A stretch of DNA of 64,000 nucleotides from NCBI RefSeq assembly GCF_024508335.1, contig NZ_CP101988.1, positions 1,798,001 to 1,862,000 on the forward strand, read 5' to 3'. Below, in pieces: positions 26,498 to 36,491 of the stretch; positions within the stretch are counted from its first letter, which is position 1; each line of letters starts with the position of its first letter. Under the pieces are notes generated by a model that was not told the DNA's origin, made no database searches, and saw only the letters and a program-made list of their open reading frames with translations. The position numbers were made by a program, and so were the translations under genes. The DNA is from Cellulomonas chengniuliangii. Its GTDB lineage: Bacteria; Actinomycetota; Actinomycetes; Actinomycetales; Cellulomonadaceae.

Positions 26498-27571
26498 TCA
26501 GCGGCGGTGCAGACCCACCTCGGTCGCCTTCACGGACAGCCACACCTCGGAGCCCGGAGCCAGGCCCAGCTCGGCCACCGCCGCGGGAGTGAGGTCGGCC
26601 ACGACCTCGGGGCTGCCCGCTGTGCGGACCCGGATCACGGCCTGCCCTGGCTCGAGCGCGACGACGTGGGTGCGCCACACGTTGCGCGGGCTGGCTCCCG
26701 CAGGCGGACGGGTGTGCACCGCCACCGCCGAGGGCGCGAACACCGCGGCGGCCTGGCCGCCCGGCTCGATGGGCTCGCGCCCGGCGACGTGCCGACCGTC
26801 CGGAGCCCGCACTCCACCGTCCCGCGCCTCGCCGACCACCAGGTTCACCCCCGCCAGCGTCGCCGTGAACGGATCGCGCGGCGCGGCCAGCACCTGCGCG
26901 GTGAGCCCTTCGTCGACCACCGCTCCCCCGTCGAGGACGATCACCCGGTCCGCCAGGACAACGGCGTCGAGCACGTCATGGGTGACGAGGACTGTCGTGG
27001 TGCCGGTACGGGCGACCTGCTCCCGCAGGACCTGGCGGAGCTGGGGGGCCACGCCGACGTCGAGTGCGGCGAGCGGCTCGTCGAGCAGCAGCACCCGCGG
27101 CTCGGCGGCCAACGCCCGCGCCAGGGCAACACGCTGGCGCTGGCCGCCGGACAGCTCGGCGGGGCGCCGCAAGGCCATGCCCGCCAGGCCGACGGCCTCG
27201 AGCCACCCGGTGGCCCGTCGCGCCGCCTCAGCGCGCCGCACCCCCACCGAGCGAGGGCCGAAGGCGACGTTCTCCAGGGCCGTCAGGTGGGGGAACACCA
27301 GGCCGTCCTGGCCTAGGAGGCCCACGGCCCGGTGCTCGGGCGCGACCAGCCGCGCACGGCCGGCGACGGGCACGTCGGTGAGCACCTGGTCGCCCACCCG
27401 CACGAATCCCTCGCTGGGCCGCAGCAGCCCTGCGAGCACCGCGAGCAGCGTGGACTTCCCGGCGCCGTTGGGCCCGAGCACGGCGAGCACCTCGCCCTCG
27501 GCGGCGGCCAGGTCCAGGTCCAGCTCGAAGTCGCCGCGGCGCACCGAGAAGCGCGCCTCCAGATCGCTCAT
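26498..27571 (-). CDS. modC: Molybdate ABC transporter ATP-binding protein ModC
   Basis: 357 residues from ATG 27571, overlapping the ModB stop (ATGA). ATPase motifs: Walker A LGPNGAGKSTLLAVLAGL, Q-loop (VGLLGQDG), signature LSGGQRQRVALARALA, Walker B VLLLDEPLAALD, H-loop VLVTHDVLDAV. The C-terminal ~70 residues form a Mop/TOBE-type oxyanion-binding domain (ASPRNVWRTHVVALEPGQAV, VADLTPAAVAELGLAPGSEV), typical of ModC. Supplies molybdate for molybdenum cofactor. Confidence 0.9.
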   Translation of the reverse strand: MSDLEARFSVRRGDFELDLDLAAAEGEVLAVLGPNGAGKSTLLAVLAGLLRPSEGFVRVGDQVLTDVPVAGRARLVAPEHRAVGLLGQDGLVFPHLTALENVAFGPRSVGVRRAEAARRATGWLEAVGLAGMALRRPAELSGGQRQRVALARALAAEPRVLLLDEPLAALDVGVAPQLRQVLREQVARTGTTTVLVTHDVLDAVVLADRVIVLDGGAVVDEGLTAQVLAAPRDPFTATLAGVNLVVGEARDGGVRAPDGRHVAGREPIEPGGQAAAVFAPSAVAVHTRPPAGASPRNVWRTHVVALEPGQAVIRVRTAGSPEVVADLTPAAVAELGLAPGSEVWLSVKATEVGLHRR

Positions 27572-28434
27572 CCGCGGCCACCGGGCTTCCAGGCGCGCGC
27601 CAGCACGAGGATGACCACCGCCACCACGACCAGCAGCAGCGACAGCGCGACAGCGGAGTCTTGGGTGACGCCCGCGCCGTTGAACGCGGTGTAGATGGCC
27701 AGCGGCATGGTGCGGGTCACGCCAGCGCTGTTGCCCGCGAACAACGCGGTGGCGCCGAACTCGCCGAGCGCCCGCGCGAAGCACAGCACCGTGCCGCTCA
27801 CCAGCCCCGGCGCGGCCAGCGGCAGCGTGATGCGCCGCAGCACGGTCCACCGCCCGGCGCCGAGGGTCGCCGCGACGACCTCGTAGCGGTCGCCCGCGCT
27901 GCGCAGCGCGCCCTCGAGCGCGATCACGAGGAACGGCAGGGCGACGAAGGCCTGGGCGATGACCACGGCAGTGGTCGTGAAGGGGATCCGGATCCCGAAG
28001 AGCAGGTCCAGCTGCTCTCCCACCAGCCCGCGGCGGCCGAGCAGGTAGAGCAGCGCGATACCGCCCACGGTGGGTGGCAGCACGAGCGGGAGCGTCACCA
28101 GAGCGCGCACGACGTCCGCCGCCCGCGTGGGCGTCCGGGCGAGCACCACGGCCAGCGGCACCCCCAGCAGCAGGCACAGAGCGGTGGCGGCGAGGGCTGT
28201 GCGCAGCGACAGGCCGAGCGCGGACAACGCCTCGGGAGAGGTGATCGCCGCGGGGACCCCGGGCCAGTCCGCGCGCACCAGCAGCGCGAGCACCGGCAAC
28301 GTCAGCAGCGCGAGGCCGGCGAGGGCCAGCACGTACAGCAGGCGCGGCACCCCGACGGCGACCGCCCGCGGTGGCTGCGCCGGACGCGGGCCAGGGGCGG
28401 CGCGGGTCGTGGCGCGGCGCTCGGTGACCGTCAT
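27568..28434 (-). CDS. modB: Molybdate ABC transporter permease ModB
   Basis: 288 residues from ATG 28434, overlapping the ModA stop. Five to six membrane helices; the permease signature for ATPase docking is EGALRSAGDRYEVVAATLGA and GRWTVLRRITLPLAAPGLVS. TLPLVLPPTVGGIALLYLLG and ARALGEFGATALFAGNSAGV are typical of ModB. Confidence 0.9.
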   Translation of the reverse strand: MTVTERRATTRAAPGPRPAQPPRAVAVGVPRLLYVLALAGLALLTLPVLALLVRADWPGVPAAITSPEALSALGLSLRTALAATALCLLLGVPLAVVLARTPTRAADVVRALVTLPLVLPPTVGGIALLYLLGRRGLVGEQLDLLFGIRIPFTTTAVVIAQAFVALPFLVIALEGALRSAGDRYEVVAATLGAGRWTVLRRITLPLAAPGLVSGTVLCFARALGEFGATALFAGNSAGVTRTMPLAIYTAFNGAGVTQDSAVALSLLLVVVAVVILVLARAWKPGGRG

Positions 28435-29276
28435 GCCGGGCCGAACCCGTGCGCCGCGAGGACCCGCTGGCCGGCCGGGGACAGCACGAGGTCGACGAAG
28501 GCCCGCGCGTCGGGGCTCGACGCGCGGTCGAGCTCACCGATCACGTACCTGTTGACCGCTGTGGCCTGCTCCTCGAAGGCGACGCCGTCCACCCCGCCGT
28601 GGGTCACCAGGACGTCCGTGGCGTAGACCAGCCCGGCGTCGGCCTCGCCGAGCACGACCTTCGTGAGCACCGCCGTGACGTTCTGCTCCTCGCTGGCCGG
28701 CGCGACGCTCACCCCTGCCGCCGCGAACGCGGTGGCTGACGCGGCGCCGCAGGGGACCTCGGGGGCGCACAGGACCACCTGCAACGCCGGGTCGGCGAGG
28801 TCGGCCAAGGACTCGATGCCGGCCGGGTTGCCCGGCGCGACGGCGATCTGCAGCACGTTCGTGGCGAAGACGGCCGGGGCGCCCTGGACGAGGCCCGCCT
28901 CGACCGCCTTGGCCATGTTCGCCTGGTCGGCGGAGGCGAAGACCTCGGCTTCCGCGCCCTCGATGAGCTGGGTGACGAGGGTCGACGAGCCGTCGTAGGT
29001 GATCACGGGCGCCTCGGCGCCGGGGTTCTCGGCGACGTACAGCGCCGCCAGCTCGTCGAAGACGGCCGCCAGCGACGCGGCGGCCATGACGCGCAGCTCG
29101 CCCGTGGCGGCGGTGGCCGGGTCCTCGTCCGGTCCTCCCCCAGGGCCGGTTGGCTGGCTGGCGCAGGCGCCGAGGGCGAGCGCGAGCGTGGCGATCGCGA
29201 CGACTCCACTGCCCCAGCGGCGTCCGCCGCCCGTGAGGGCGGTCGAGCGGGCCCTTCTGGACGTGGTCGTGCGCAT
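28431..29276 (-). CDS. modA: Molybdate-binding lipoprotein ModA
   Basis: 281 residues. Signal peptide with lipobox LALGAC near residue 38, so lipid-anchored outside the membrane. Binding-protein motifs: LRVMAAASLAAVFDELAALY, ITYDGSSTLVTQLIEGAEAE, VFASADQANMAKAVEAGLV, VLGEADAGLVYATDVL. First gene of the modABC operon; the 125-base gap upstream presumably carries its promoter. Confidence 0.92.
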   Translation of the reverse strand: MRTTTSRRARSTALTGGGRRWGSGVVAIATLALALGACASQPTGPGGGPDEDPATAATGELRVMAAASLAAVFDELAALYVAENPGAEAPVITYDGSSTLVTQLIEGAEAEVFASADQANMAKAVEAGLVQGAPAVFATNVLQIAVAPGNPAGIESLADLADPALQVVLCAPEVPCGAASATAFAAAGVSVAPASEEQNVTAVLTKVVLGEADAGLVYATDVLVTHGGVDGVAFEEQATAVNRYVIGELDRASSPDARAFVDLVLSPAGQRVLAAHGFGPA

Positions 29277-29401
29277 GGCTCGGACGCTAGCAGCCGCCCC
29301 GGGAGGCGGTCGGGACGATCAACCCACCGACGCCCGGTCTCAGGGGGTCTGCGCCCGTGTCCGTCACGCGCGTCACGAGGGCGAGGCGCCCGACTTCTCG
29401 G

Positions 29402-30583
29402 TCAGCGTCCTGGCCGGGCGGGCGCCGCGCCCGTGGGCGCGCGCCGTCCTGCCGCGGCCAGCGCCCGCGCGTAGTGCCCGAGCACCGCCTGGCCGACCAC
29501 CTCCACGTCGAACTGCTCGGCCGCCGCGGCCTGCCGGTCGCTGGCCTCGCGGCGACGGCCCGCGTCTGCCAGGTGCGCGGAGAGGACGGCGGCGAACGCC
29601 TGCGCGTCCCGCGGGTCGACGAGCTGGTCCTCGAGCCCTGCCATCACCGAGCGGTAGCCCGGGTTGTCCCCGGCGAGCACGACGCCGCGACTCGCGGCGA
29701 GGGCCTCGACGACGCTGATGCCGAAGCTCTCCCCGCCCAGGCTGGGCAGCGCGACGATGTCGGCGGAGGCCAGCAGCGCGGCCTTGTCCTCCTCGGCGAC
29801 GAACCCGGGGAACGCGACGACGTCCGCCAGGCCGTGCTCGGCGGCCGAGCGCACCAGTCGCTCGCGTTGCGGGCCCGTTCCGGCGAGGACCACCTCGAGC
29901 CCGGCGGGCAGGGCTCCCTGGCGCGCGAGGACGCCGAGGGCGTCAAGCAGGGCGCCGGCGCCCTTGCGCTCGACGAGCCGGCCCAGGAAGACGACACGAG
30001 GACCCGCGCCGTCGGACGGCGCGTCGGCGAGGGCGGCGCGCCGGGCCGCGCGGAACGGCGCCAGGTCCACGGGGTTAGGCACGACCTGCCCGCCGACCCC
30101 GAAGGCGCCGCGCATGAACTCCTCCGCCGCCCCGGAGACGGCGAGCACCGCGTCGAAGCGGCGCGTCTGGCGGCGCTGCACGGCCCCGAGCAGATGCGTG
30201 GCTGCCCTCGCGGCGAAGGTGAGCGGCAGGATGTGGAAGGTCACCACCACGGCGCTGCCCCGCGGCGCGCGTCGGATCACCCGGCCCGCGAGGAAAGGGC
30301 TGTACGGCATCTGGACGTGCACCACGTCGAGGCCCAAGGAGAGCGCCGCGTCGACCTCGCGGCCGGACGCCCATCCGGGCGTGCTCAACCGGTTGCCGTT
30401 GAAGCGGACACTGACGTTGCGGGCCAGGTTGCGCACCTGGGGCAGGTCGTCCCGTGTGGTGGTGGACGTCAGGTAGTGCACGTCATGGCCCTGGGCGGCG
30501 AGCCACCGGCCGAGCGTCAGGACGTTCTGCTGGACGCCGTCGGGCCGGTCCAAGGAGTCGTCGATGACCAGGCCGACGCGCAA
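29402..30583 (-). CDS. GT4-type glycosyltransferase
   Basis: 393 residues from a TTG at 30583 (LRVGLVIDDSLDRPDGVQQN), which is where family similarity begins. GT-B fold: GVQQNVLTLGRWLAAQGHDV, HVQMPYSPFLAGRVI; C-terminal nucleotide-sugar site RVVFLGRLVERKGAGALLDA, LVLAGTGPQRER-type segment, ADIVALPSLGGESFGISVVE with the conserved Glu pair. Resembles PimA-like mannosyltransferases, but donor and acceptor cannot be assigned. It starts 64 bases after the dehydrogenase on the same strand. Confidence 0.85.
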   Translation of the reverse strand: MRVGLVIDDSLDRPDGVQQNVLTLGRWLAAQGHDVHYLTSTTTRDDLPQVRNLARNVSVRFNGNRLSTPGWASGREVDAALSLGLDVVHVQMPYSPFLAGRVIRRAPRGSAVVVTFHILPLTFAARAATHLLGAVQRRQTRRFDAVLAVSGAAEEFMRGAFGVGGQVVPNPVDLAPFRAARRAALADAPSDGAGPRVVFLGRLVERKGAGALLDALGVLARQGALPAGLEVVLAGTGPQRERLVRSAAEHGLADVVAFPGFVAEEDKAALLASADIVALPSLGGESFGISVVEALAASRGVVLAGDNPGYRSVMAGLEDQLVDPRDAQAFAAVLSAHLADAGRRREASDRQAAAAEQFDVEVVGQAVLGHYARALAAAGRRAPTGAAPARPGR

Positions 30584-30647
30584 TGGGCGGGGCGGCAGAG
30601 CGGGGTGGGACGGCGACTCGGCGATGACCAGATGCTAGCAAGGCCGC

Positions 30648-31676
30648 TCACTCGAGCGTGATCACAGCGGCGCCTGCCACGGAGTCCTCGCGGAGCGCGT
30701 CGAGGCACTCGGCGACCTGGTGGAACGGGTAGGCGGTGGCCAGGAGCTCGAGCCGGCCGGTCGCGGCCAGCGCGATGACCTGGCGCAGGTCGCCAGGGGT
30801 GAAGCCGGTGGACCCGACCAAGCCCCCGTTGACCGGCAGCCTCTCCCACCCGAGCGGCACCATGCCGCCCTCGGCCCCCGCGACGTGCACGCGGCCGCCG
30901 TTGCCCAGGGCGCCCACCGAGATCTCCAGCGTCGACGTGGACCCCACGAAGTCGAGCACCGCCTCGGCGCCCGTCCCGGTCAGCTCGCGCACCAGTGCCG
31001 CGGCGTCGCCATCGGCGGGGAACGCGTCGTCGGCGCCGAGCCTGCGCGCGTCCGCCAGCCTGGCCTCCCGAGGGTCCAGGGCGATGATCCGGGCGCCGGT
31101 GAACTGGCGCAGGTACTGCACCGCGAACCCGCCCGCGGCGTCCATCCCCACCACGACGGCGGTGGTTCCTGGCGCGAGCAGGGGCACAGCCCCCCGGACC
31201 ACGTGGTACGCGGTCGCCCCGGCGTCGGCGAGCGGGGCCGCGGCGACCGGGTCGAGCGTGCCCAGCGGGACGACGTGCCGGACCTCCGCGAGGAGGTACT
31301 CGGCGAGTCCGCCGTCGTCGCCCGCGCCCGATCCCGCCGTCACCAGCGTCCGGCACTCGTCCTGGCGACCGCGCACGCACCGGTCGCAGCTGCCGCAGAA
31401 CAGGACGCCCGACACGACCACCCCGTCCCCGACGGCGAGGTGCTCGACGCCAGCCCCCAGCACGGCCACACGCCCGGTGCTCTCGTGGCCCAGCGTGAAG
31501 GGGACCCGGCTCCAGGGGTCGGGCGGCCCGTCCACCAGCCGCACGTCCGCGCCGCACAACCCCGAGGCCGCGACCCTCACCAGGACCTGGCCCGGCCCTG
31601 GGTCGGGCACCGGGACGTCGTGGAAGCGCGGCGGCTCCCCCCACTCCGCGATCCGGAACGCCTGCATGGTCGCCAT
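30648..31676 (-). CDS. Zinc-dependent alcohol dehydrogenase (MDR family)
   Basis: 342 residues from ATG 31676, with GGGGGAGGTGG upstream. Catalytic zinc ligands in GLCGADV and LGHEST; structural zinc cysteines in CGSCDRCVRGRQDEC; Rossmann segment TTAVVVGMDAAGGFAVQYLR, where the usual GxGxxG is GMDAAG. Oxidises a primary or secondary alcohol with NAD(P); substrate unknown. Divergent from glgX. Confidence 0.88.
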   Translation of the reverse strand: MATMQAFRIAEWGEPPRFHDVPVPDPGPGQVLVRVAASGLCGADVRLVDGPPDPWSRVPFTLGHESTGRVAVLGAGVEHLAVGDGVVVSGVLFCGSCDRCVRGRQDECRTLVTAGSGAGDDGGLAEYLLAEVRHVVPLGTLDPVAAAPLADAGATAYHVVRGAVPLLAPGTTAVVVGMDAAGGFAVQYLRQFTGARIIALDPREARLADARRLGADDAFPADGDAAALVRELTGTGAEAVLDFVGSTSTLEISVGALGNGGRVHVAGAEGGMVPLGWERLPVNGGLVGSTGFTPGDLRQVIALAATGRLELLATAYPFHQVAECLDALREDSVAGAAVITLE

Positions 31677-31770
31677 CGGCGCCACCTCCCCCGTGTCGTC
31701 GGCGACGAAACCGCCGACAAGCCCCGATGTCATCCTGCGCTCCGCAACGAGCGCTGGCACTCTTGGGCGC

Positions 31771-33963
31771 ATGCAGATCTGGCCAGGTCGTCCGTACCCC
31801 CTCGGCGCGACCTTCGATGGAACGGGGACGAACTTCGCGCTGTTCTCGGAGGTCGCCGAGCGGGTGGAGCTATGCCTGCTCGACGCCGACGGGAGCGAGA
31901 CCCGGGTGGACCTGCCCGAGGTCGACGCGTTCGTGTGGCACGGGTACGTGCCCGCGCTGCAACCAGGGCAGCGCTACGGGTTCCGGGTCCACGGCCCGTA
32001 CGAGCCCTCGGAAGGGCATCGGTGCAACCCGGCCAAGCTCCTCCTCGACCCGTACGCGAAGGCGATCGACGGGCAGGTGGACGGCGACCCGTCGCTGTTC
32101 TCCTACCGGTTCGGCGCGGAGGGCGAGCGCAACGACGACGACTCCGCGGGCCACACCATGACGTCGGTGGTGGTCAACCCGTTCTTCGACTGGGGCCACG
32201 ACCGCCCGCCGCGCCACGAGTACCACGACAGCGTGATCTACGAGGCGCACGTGCGCGGCCTGACCCAGCTCCACCCGGCGGTGCCCGAGGAACTCCGCGG
32301 CACCTACAGCGCGATAGGCCATCCGGCCATCATCGAGCACCTCACCTCCCTGGGGGTGACCGCCGTCGAGCTCATGCCCGTGCACCAGTTCGTCATCGAC
32401 CCGGGGCTCGTCGACCAAGGGCTGAGCAACTACTGGGGCTACAACACGATCGGCTTCTTCGCCCCGCACAACGGCTACGCCGCCTTCCCCGAGGCCGGGC
32501 AGCAGGTGCAGGAGTTCAAGTCGATGGTCAAGGCCCTGCACGAGGCGGGCATCGAGGTGATCCTCGACGTGGTCTACAACCACACGGCCGAAGGGAACCA
32601 CCTAGGCCCGACGCTCGGCTTTCGCGGCATCGACAACGCCAACTACTACCGCCTGGTGGACGACGACCCGACCCATTACTTCGACACCACCGGCACGGGG
32701 AACTCGCTGCTGATGCGCTCGCCGCACGTGCTGCAGCTGATCATGGACTCGCTGCGCTACTGGGTCCAGGAGATGCACGTCGACGGCTTCCGCTTCGACC
32801 TGGCGGCCACCCTGGCCCGCCAGTTCCACGAGGTCGACCGGCTGTCGGCATTCTTCGACATCGTGCAGCAGGACCCGGTCATCTCCCAGGTCAAACTCAT
32901 CGCCGAGCCGTGGGACCTGGGCGACGGCGGCTACCAGGTGGGCGGCTTCCCGCCGCTGTGGTCGGAGTGGAACGGCAAGTACCGCGACACGGTGCGCGAC
33001 TTCTGGCGAGGCGAGCCCTCGACCCTCGGGGAGTTCGCCAGCCGGCTCTCCGGCTCCTCCGACCTGTACGAGCACACCGGCCGCCGGCCGATCGCCTCCG
33101 TCAACTTCATCACCGCGCACGACGGGTTCACCCTGGCCGACCTGGTGTCCTACAACGAGAAGCACAACGAGGCGAACGGCGAGGGCAACCGGGACGGGGA
33201 GAGCCACAACCGGTCCTGGAACTGCGGGGTCGAGGGCGCCACGTCCGACCGCAAGGTGCTCGCGCTGCGCGCCCGCCAGCAGCGCAACTTCCTCACCACC
33301 CTGATGCTGTCCCAAGGGGTGCCGATGATCTCCCACGGGGACGAGCTCGGCCGCACCCAGCAGGGCAACAACAACGTGTACTGCCAGGACTCCCCGTTGT
33401 CGTGGGTGGACTGGGACCTCGACCCCCAGCGCTCCTCGCTGCTGGACTTCACCCGCATGCTCGTCCGGCTCCGCCGAGAGCACCCGGTGCTGCGCCGCAG
33501 GCGGTTCTTCGCCGGCGCCGCCGAGCACGGCGGCGAGTCCGAACTGCGGGACATCGCCTGGCTGACCCCGGCCGGCGAGCACATGGAGGAGTCCGCCTGG
33601 CACGCCGACCAGGCGCGGGCCGTGTCGGTGTTCCTCAACGGCGAGGCGATCGCCGAGCCGGACCCGCGCGGCGAGGAGATCATCGACGACAGCTTCCTGG
33701 TCCTGTTCAACGCCCAGGCGCACCCGATGTCCTTCACCCTGCCGCCCGAGGGGTACGGGCCCACCTGGACGGTGCTGGTCAACACCGGCGCGCGCTCCGG
33801 CCTGGGCGCCCCCGTCGAGGCCGGAGCCTCCTTCGAGGTGGCGGCCCGCTCAGTGGTCCTGCTCACCCGGCCCCCGGTCGCCGAGACGCTCAGCGCCGAG
33901 GGCGAGGGCCCCGTGGCCAAGGCGAGCGCCAACGCCCGCACCGCCAGGCGGCGGCGCGCATGA
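31771..33963 (+). CDS. glgX: Glycogen debranching enzyme GlgX
   Basis: 730 residues from ATG 31771. Isoamylase-type GH13 enzyme that removes alpha-1,6 branches from glycogen. N-terminal CBM48 (YPLGATFDGTGTNFALFSEV), then the TIM barrel: VYNHTAEGNHLGPTL, DGFRFDLAATLARQ (nucleophile Asp), LIAEPWDLGDGGYQVG (acid/base Glu), INFITAHDGF-type motif as VNFITAHDGFTL. YEAHVRGLT and GNNNVYCQDSPLSWVDWDL are GlgX-specific. First of three overlapping genes for trehalose formation. The open frame extends far upstream, but only as antisense to the dehydrogenase. Confidence 0.95.
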   Translation: MQIWPGRPYPLGATFDGTGTNFALFSEVAERVELCLLDADGSETRVDLPEVDAFVWHGYVPALQPGQRYGFRVHGPYEPSEGHRCNPAKLLLDPYAKAIDGQVDGDPSLFSYRFGAEGERNDDDSAGHTMTSVVVNPFFDWGHDRPPRHEYHDSVIYEAHVRGLTQLHPAVPEELRGTYSAIGHPAIIEHLTSLGVTAVELMPVHQFVIDPGLVDQGLSNYWGYNTIGFFAPHNGYAAFPEAGQQVQEFKSMVKALHEAGIEVILDVVYNHTAEGNHLGPTLGFRGIDNANYYRLVDDDPTHYFDTTGTGNSLLMRSPHVLQLIMDSLRYWVQEMHVDGFRFDLAATLARQFHEVDRLSAFFDIVQQDPVISQVKLIAEPWDLGDGGYQVGGFPPLWSEWNGKYRDTVRDFWRGEPSTLGEFASRLSGSSDLYEHTGRRPIASVNFITAHDGFTLADLVSYNEKHNEANGEGNRDGESHNRSWNCGVEGATSDRKVLALRARQQRNFLTTLMLSQGVPMISHGDELGRTQQGNNNVYCQDSPLSWVDWDLDPQRSSLLDFTRMLVRLRREHPVLRRRRFFAGAAEHGGESELRDIAWLTPAGEHMEESAWHADQARAVSVFLNGEAIAEPDPRGEEIIDDSFLVLFNAQAHPMSFTLPPEGYGPTWTVLVNTGARSGLGAPVEAGASFEVAARSVVLLTRPPVAETLSAEGEGPVAKASANARTARRRRA

Positions 33964-36491
33964 CCACGCACGGCGCCGCCGACGAGTGGGCGGGCACCCC
34001 CGCGCGCCACCTGCCCGCGCCCGGCCGCCCTGTGCCCGTCTCCACCTACCGGCTGCAGCTCGGGCCGTCCCTGACCTTCCCCGACGCCGCGGCCCAGGTC
34101 CCCTACCTCGCCGACCTCGGCGCCACCCATTTGTACCTGTCGCCCGTGCTCACGGCCGCGCCCGGATCCGAACACGGCTACGACGTGGTCGACCACAGCA
34201 CCATCTCCGAGGCGCTGGGCGGGATCGAAGGGCTGCGGGCGCTCGCGGCCACCGCCCACGCGGCAGGGCTGGGCCTGGTGCTGGACATCGTGCCCAACCA
34301 CATGGCGGTGCCCACCCCGGCGTGGCACAACACCGCGTTGTGGTCGGTGCTGGCCGAGGGCCCCTCCTCGCCCTACGCGCGGTGGTTCGACGTGGACTGG
34401 TCCGCGGGCGAGGGCGTGCTGCTCATGCCGGTGCTGGGCGACCGGATCGGCGCGATCCTGGCAGACGGACAGCTGACGATCGACGAGGTGGACGTGCCGG
34501 GCGCCGGCCGGCAGCAGGTGCTGCGCTACCACGATCACGTCTTCCCCCTGCGCCAGGGCACCGAGCACCTGCCGTTGTCCGAGCTGGTCGAGCGGCAGCA
34601 CTACCGCCTGGCCTACTGGCGTGTCGCGGACGAGGAGCTTAACTACCGGCGGTTCTTCGACATCGACACCCTGGCGGCGGTCCGCGTGGAGGACCCGGAG
34701 GTGTTCGACGCGACGCACGCGCTGGTGCTGGACCTGGTGCGGGAGGGCGTCGTGGACGGCCTGCGGGTGGACCACCCCGACGGGCTGGCCGACCCCGCCG
34801 GCTACCTGGAGCGGCTGCGCGAGCGGACCGGCGGGGCCTGGGTGGTCGTGGAGAAGATCCTCGAGGGCGACGAGGAGCTGCCCGCGGGGTGGGCGACCGC
34901 AGGCTCCACGGGGTACGACGCGCTCTGGCGGGTGCAGCAGACGTTCGTCGACCCCGGCGGCGCCGCGGAGCTCGGGGCGCTCATGCACCGCATCGCCGGC
35001 GACACCGCCGACGAGCTGCCGGCCATCGTGGACGAGGCCAAGCGGGAGGTCGTGGCCGGCCCCCTGTACGCCGAGGTGCACCGGATCACCGACCTCGCGG
35101 CCGACATCTGCCACGACGACCTCCGGCTGCGGGACCACACTTGGCGAGCCCTGCACGACTGCCTGGTTGAGCTGCTCGTCGCGTTCGACCGCTACCGGGC
35201 GTACGTGGCGCCGGGCCAGCCCGTGGACGACGCGTCCCTGCGCGCGATGCAGGCCGCTGCCCGCGTCGCCGCCGAGCGGCTTCCCGCCGAGCGGAAGCCG
35301 ACCTTGGACGTCGTCGTGGAGCTGCTGCTCGGCAGGGAGGCCGGCAGCGCGGGCCGCACTGGCGAGGCGCAGCGCGACGAGCTCGTGGTGCGGTTCCAGC
35401 AGACATGCGGCGCCGTGATGGCCAAGGGCGTCGAGGACACCGCGTACTACCGGTGGACCCAGCTCGTGTCGTTGTGCGAGGTCGGGGGCGAGCCGGAGCG
35501 GTTCGCGCTGGCGCCCGCCGAGCTGGCCTCCTGGGCCGCCCGCGCCTCGCGGTGGACCCCGCTGGGCATGACGGCGGCGACCACCCACGACACGAAGCGC
35601 ACTGAGGACGCGCGCACCCGCATCGACGTGCTGTCCGAGCTGCCGCAGGAGTGGGCTGCGCTCGTCGAGGACCTCAGGGAGCGGTCCGCCGCGTTCCGCA
35701 GCGCGCTGCTCGACGGCCGCACTGAGAACTTGATGTGGCAGACCCTCGCGGGGACATGGACGGAGGACGGGCCGCTGGCGGTGGACCGGTTGACGGACTA
35801 CCTGCTCAAGGCGGTGAGAGAGGCCAAGACGCGCACGTCATGGGTGGCTCCCGACGCCGAGTACGAGGACGCCGTCCTGGTGACCGCCCGGGCCGCGCGC
35901 GCCGATCCGGCTGTCGCCGTGTTGCTCACCGCGTGGGAGGAGCGCACCCGGTCCGCGGTGCGGGCCGCCACGCTCGGCGCGAAGCTGGTGCAGTTGATGC
36001 TGCCGGGCGTCGCCGACGTCTACCAGGGCACCGAGGCGCCGGTGGTGGCGCTCGTCGACCCCGACAACCGGCGCCCCGTGCCCGTCCAGGAGCTCGCCGA
36101 CCGTCTGCGCAGGCTCGACCAGGGCGCGGGGCCCCACGACCTCGCCGACGAGAAGCTCTGGGTCACCGCCCAGGCGCTGCGCACCCGACGCTCCATGGCT
36201 GAGGCGTTCACGGGCCCACGGGCCGGATTCGTGCCGCTCGCCCACTCCTCCGAGCACTCGCTCACCTTCGCCCGCACGGTGGGCGGCGAGGCTGCTGTGG
36301 TGATGGTCGCCACGCGGCTCGCGGCGGCGCTCGAACGGCTCGGAGGCTGGGGCGAGCACACCGTCGCCGTGCCCGAGGGCAGGTGGCGCGACGTGCTCAC
36401 CGACCGGCCCGTCGACGGCGGCGGCCTTCGCCGAGTCGCCGACCTCCTGGACCGCCTGCCAGTTGCCCTCCTGGTCCGGGAGGAGCCCTAG
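33960..36491 (+). CDS. treY: Maltooligosyl trehalose synthase TreY
   Basis: 843 residues from ATG 33960, overlapping the glgX stop (ATGA). Converts the reducing end of maltooligosaccharides to an alpha,alpha-1,1 linkage. Motifs: STYRLQLGPSLTFPDAAAQV, YLADLGATHLYLSPVLTAAP, GSEHGYDVVDHSTISEALGG, DIVPNHMAVP, VDGLRVDHPDGLADP (nucleophile), WVVVEKILEGDEELP (acid/base), TTHDTKRTEDARTRIDVLSE and LPGVADVYQGTE. Confidence 0.95.
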   Translation: MTTHGAADEWAGTPARHLPAPGRPVPVSTYRLQLGPSLTFPDAAAQVPYLADLGATHLYLSPVLTAAPGSEHGYDVVDHSTISEALGGIEGLRALAATAHAAGLGLVLDIVPNHMAVPTPAWHNTALWSVLAEGPSSPYARWFDVDWSAGEGVLLMPVLGDRIGAILADGQLTIDEVDVPGAGRQQVLRYHDHVFPLRQGTEHLPLSELVERQHYRLAYWRVADEELNYRRFFDIDTLAAVRVEDPEVFDATHALVLDLVREGVVDGLRVDHPDGLADPAGYLERLRERTGGAWVVVEKILEGDEELPAGWATAGSTGYDALWRVQQTFVDPGGAAELGALMHRIAGDTADELPAIVDEAKREVVAGPLYAEVHRITDLAADICHDDLRLRDHTWRALHDCLVELLVAFDRYRAYVAPGQPVDDASLRAMQAAARVAAERLPAERKPTLDVVVELLLGREAGSAGRTGEAQRDELVVRFQQTCGAVMAKGVEDTAYYRWTQLVSLCEVGGEPERFALAPAELASWAARASRWTPLGMTAATTHDTKRTEDARTRIDVLSELPQEWAALVEDLRERSAAFRSALLDGRTENLMWQTLAGTWTEDGPLAVDRLTDYLLKAVREAKTRTSWVAPDAEYEDAVLVTARAARADPAVAVLLTAWEERTRSAVRAATLGAKLVQLMLPGVADVYQGTEAPVVALVDPDNRRPVPVQELADRLRRLDQGAGPHDLADEKLWVTAQALRTRRSMAEAFTGPRAGFVPLAHSSEHSLTFARTVGGEAAVVMVATRLAAALERLGGWGEHTVAVPEGRWRDVLTDRPVDGGGLRRVADLLDRLPVALLVREEP

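Noticed and set aside
30720-33959. Very long open frames on the plus strand upstream of glgX and treY (total up to 1923 codons)
   Set aside because: Only the parts from 31771 and 33960 are protein-like; the upstream parts are antisense to the dehydrogenase or another frame of glgX.
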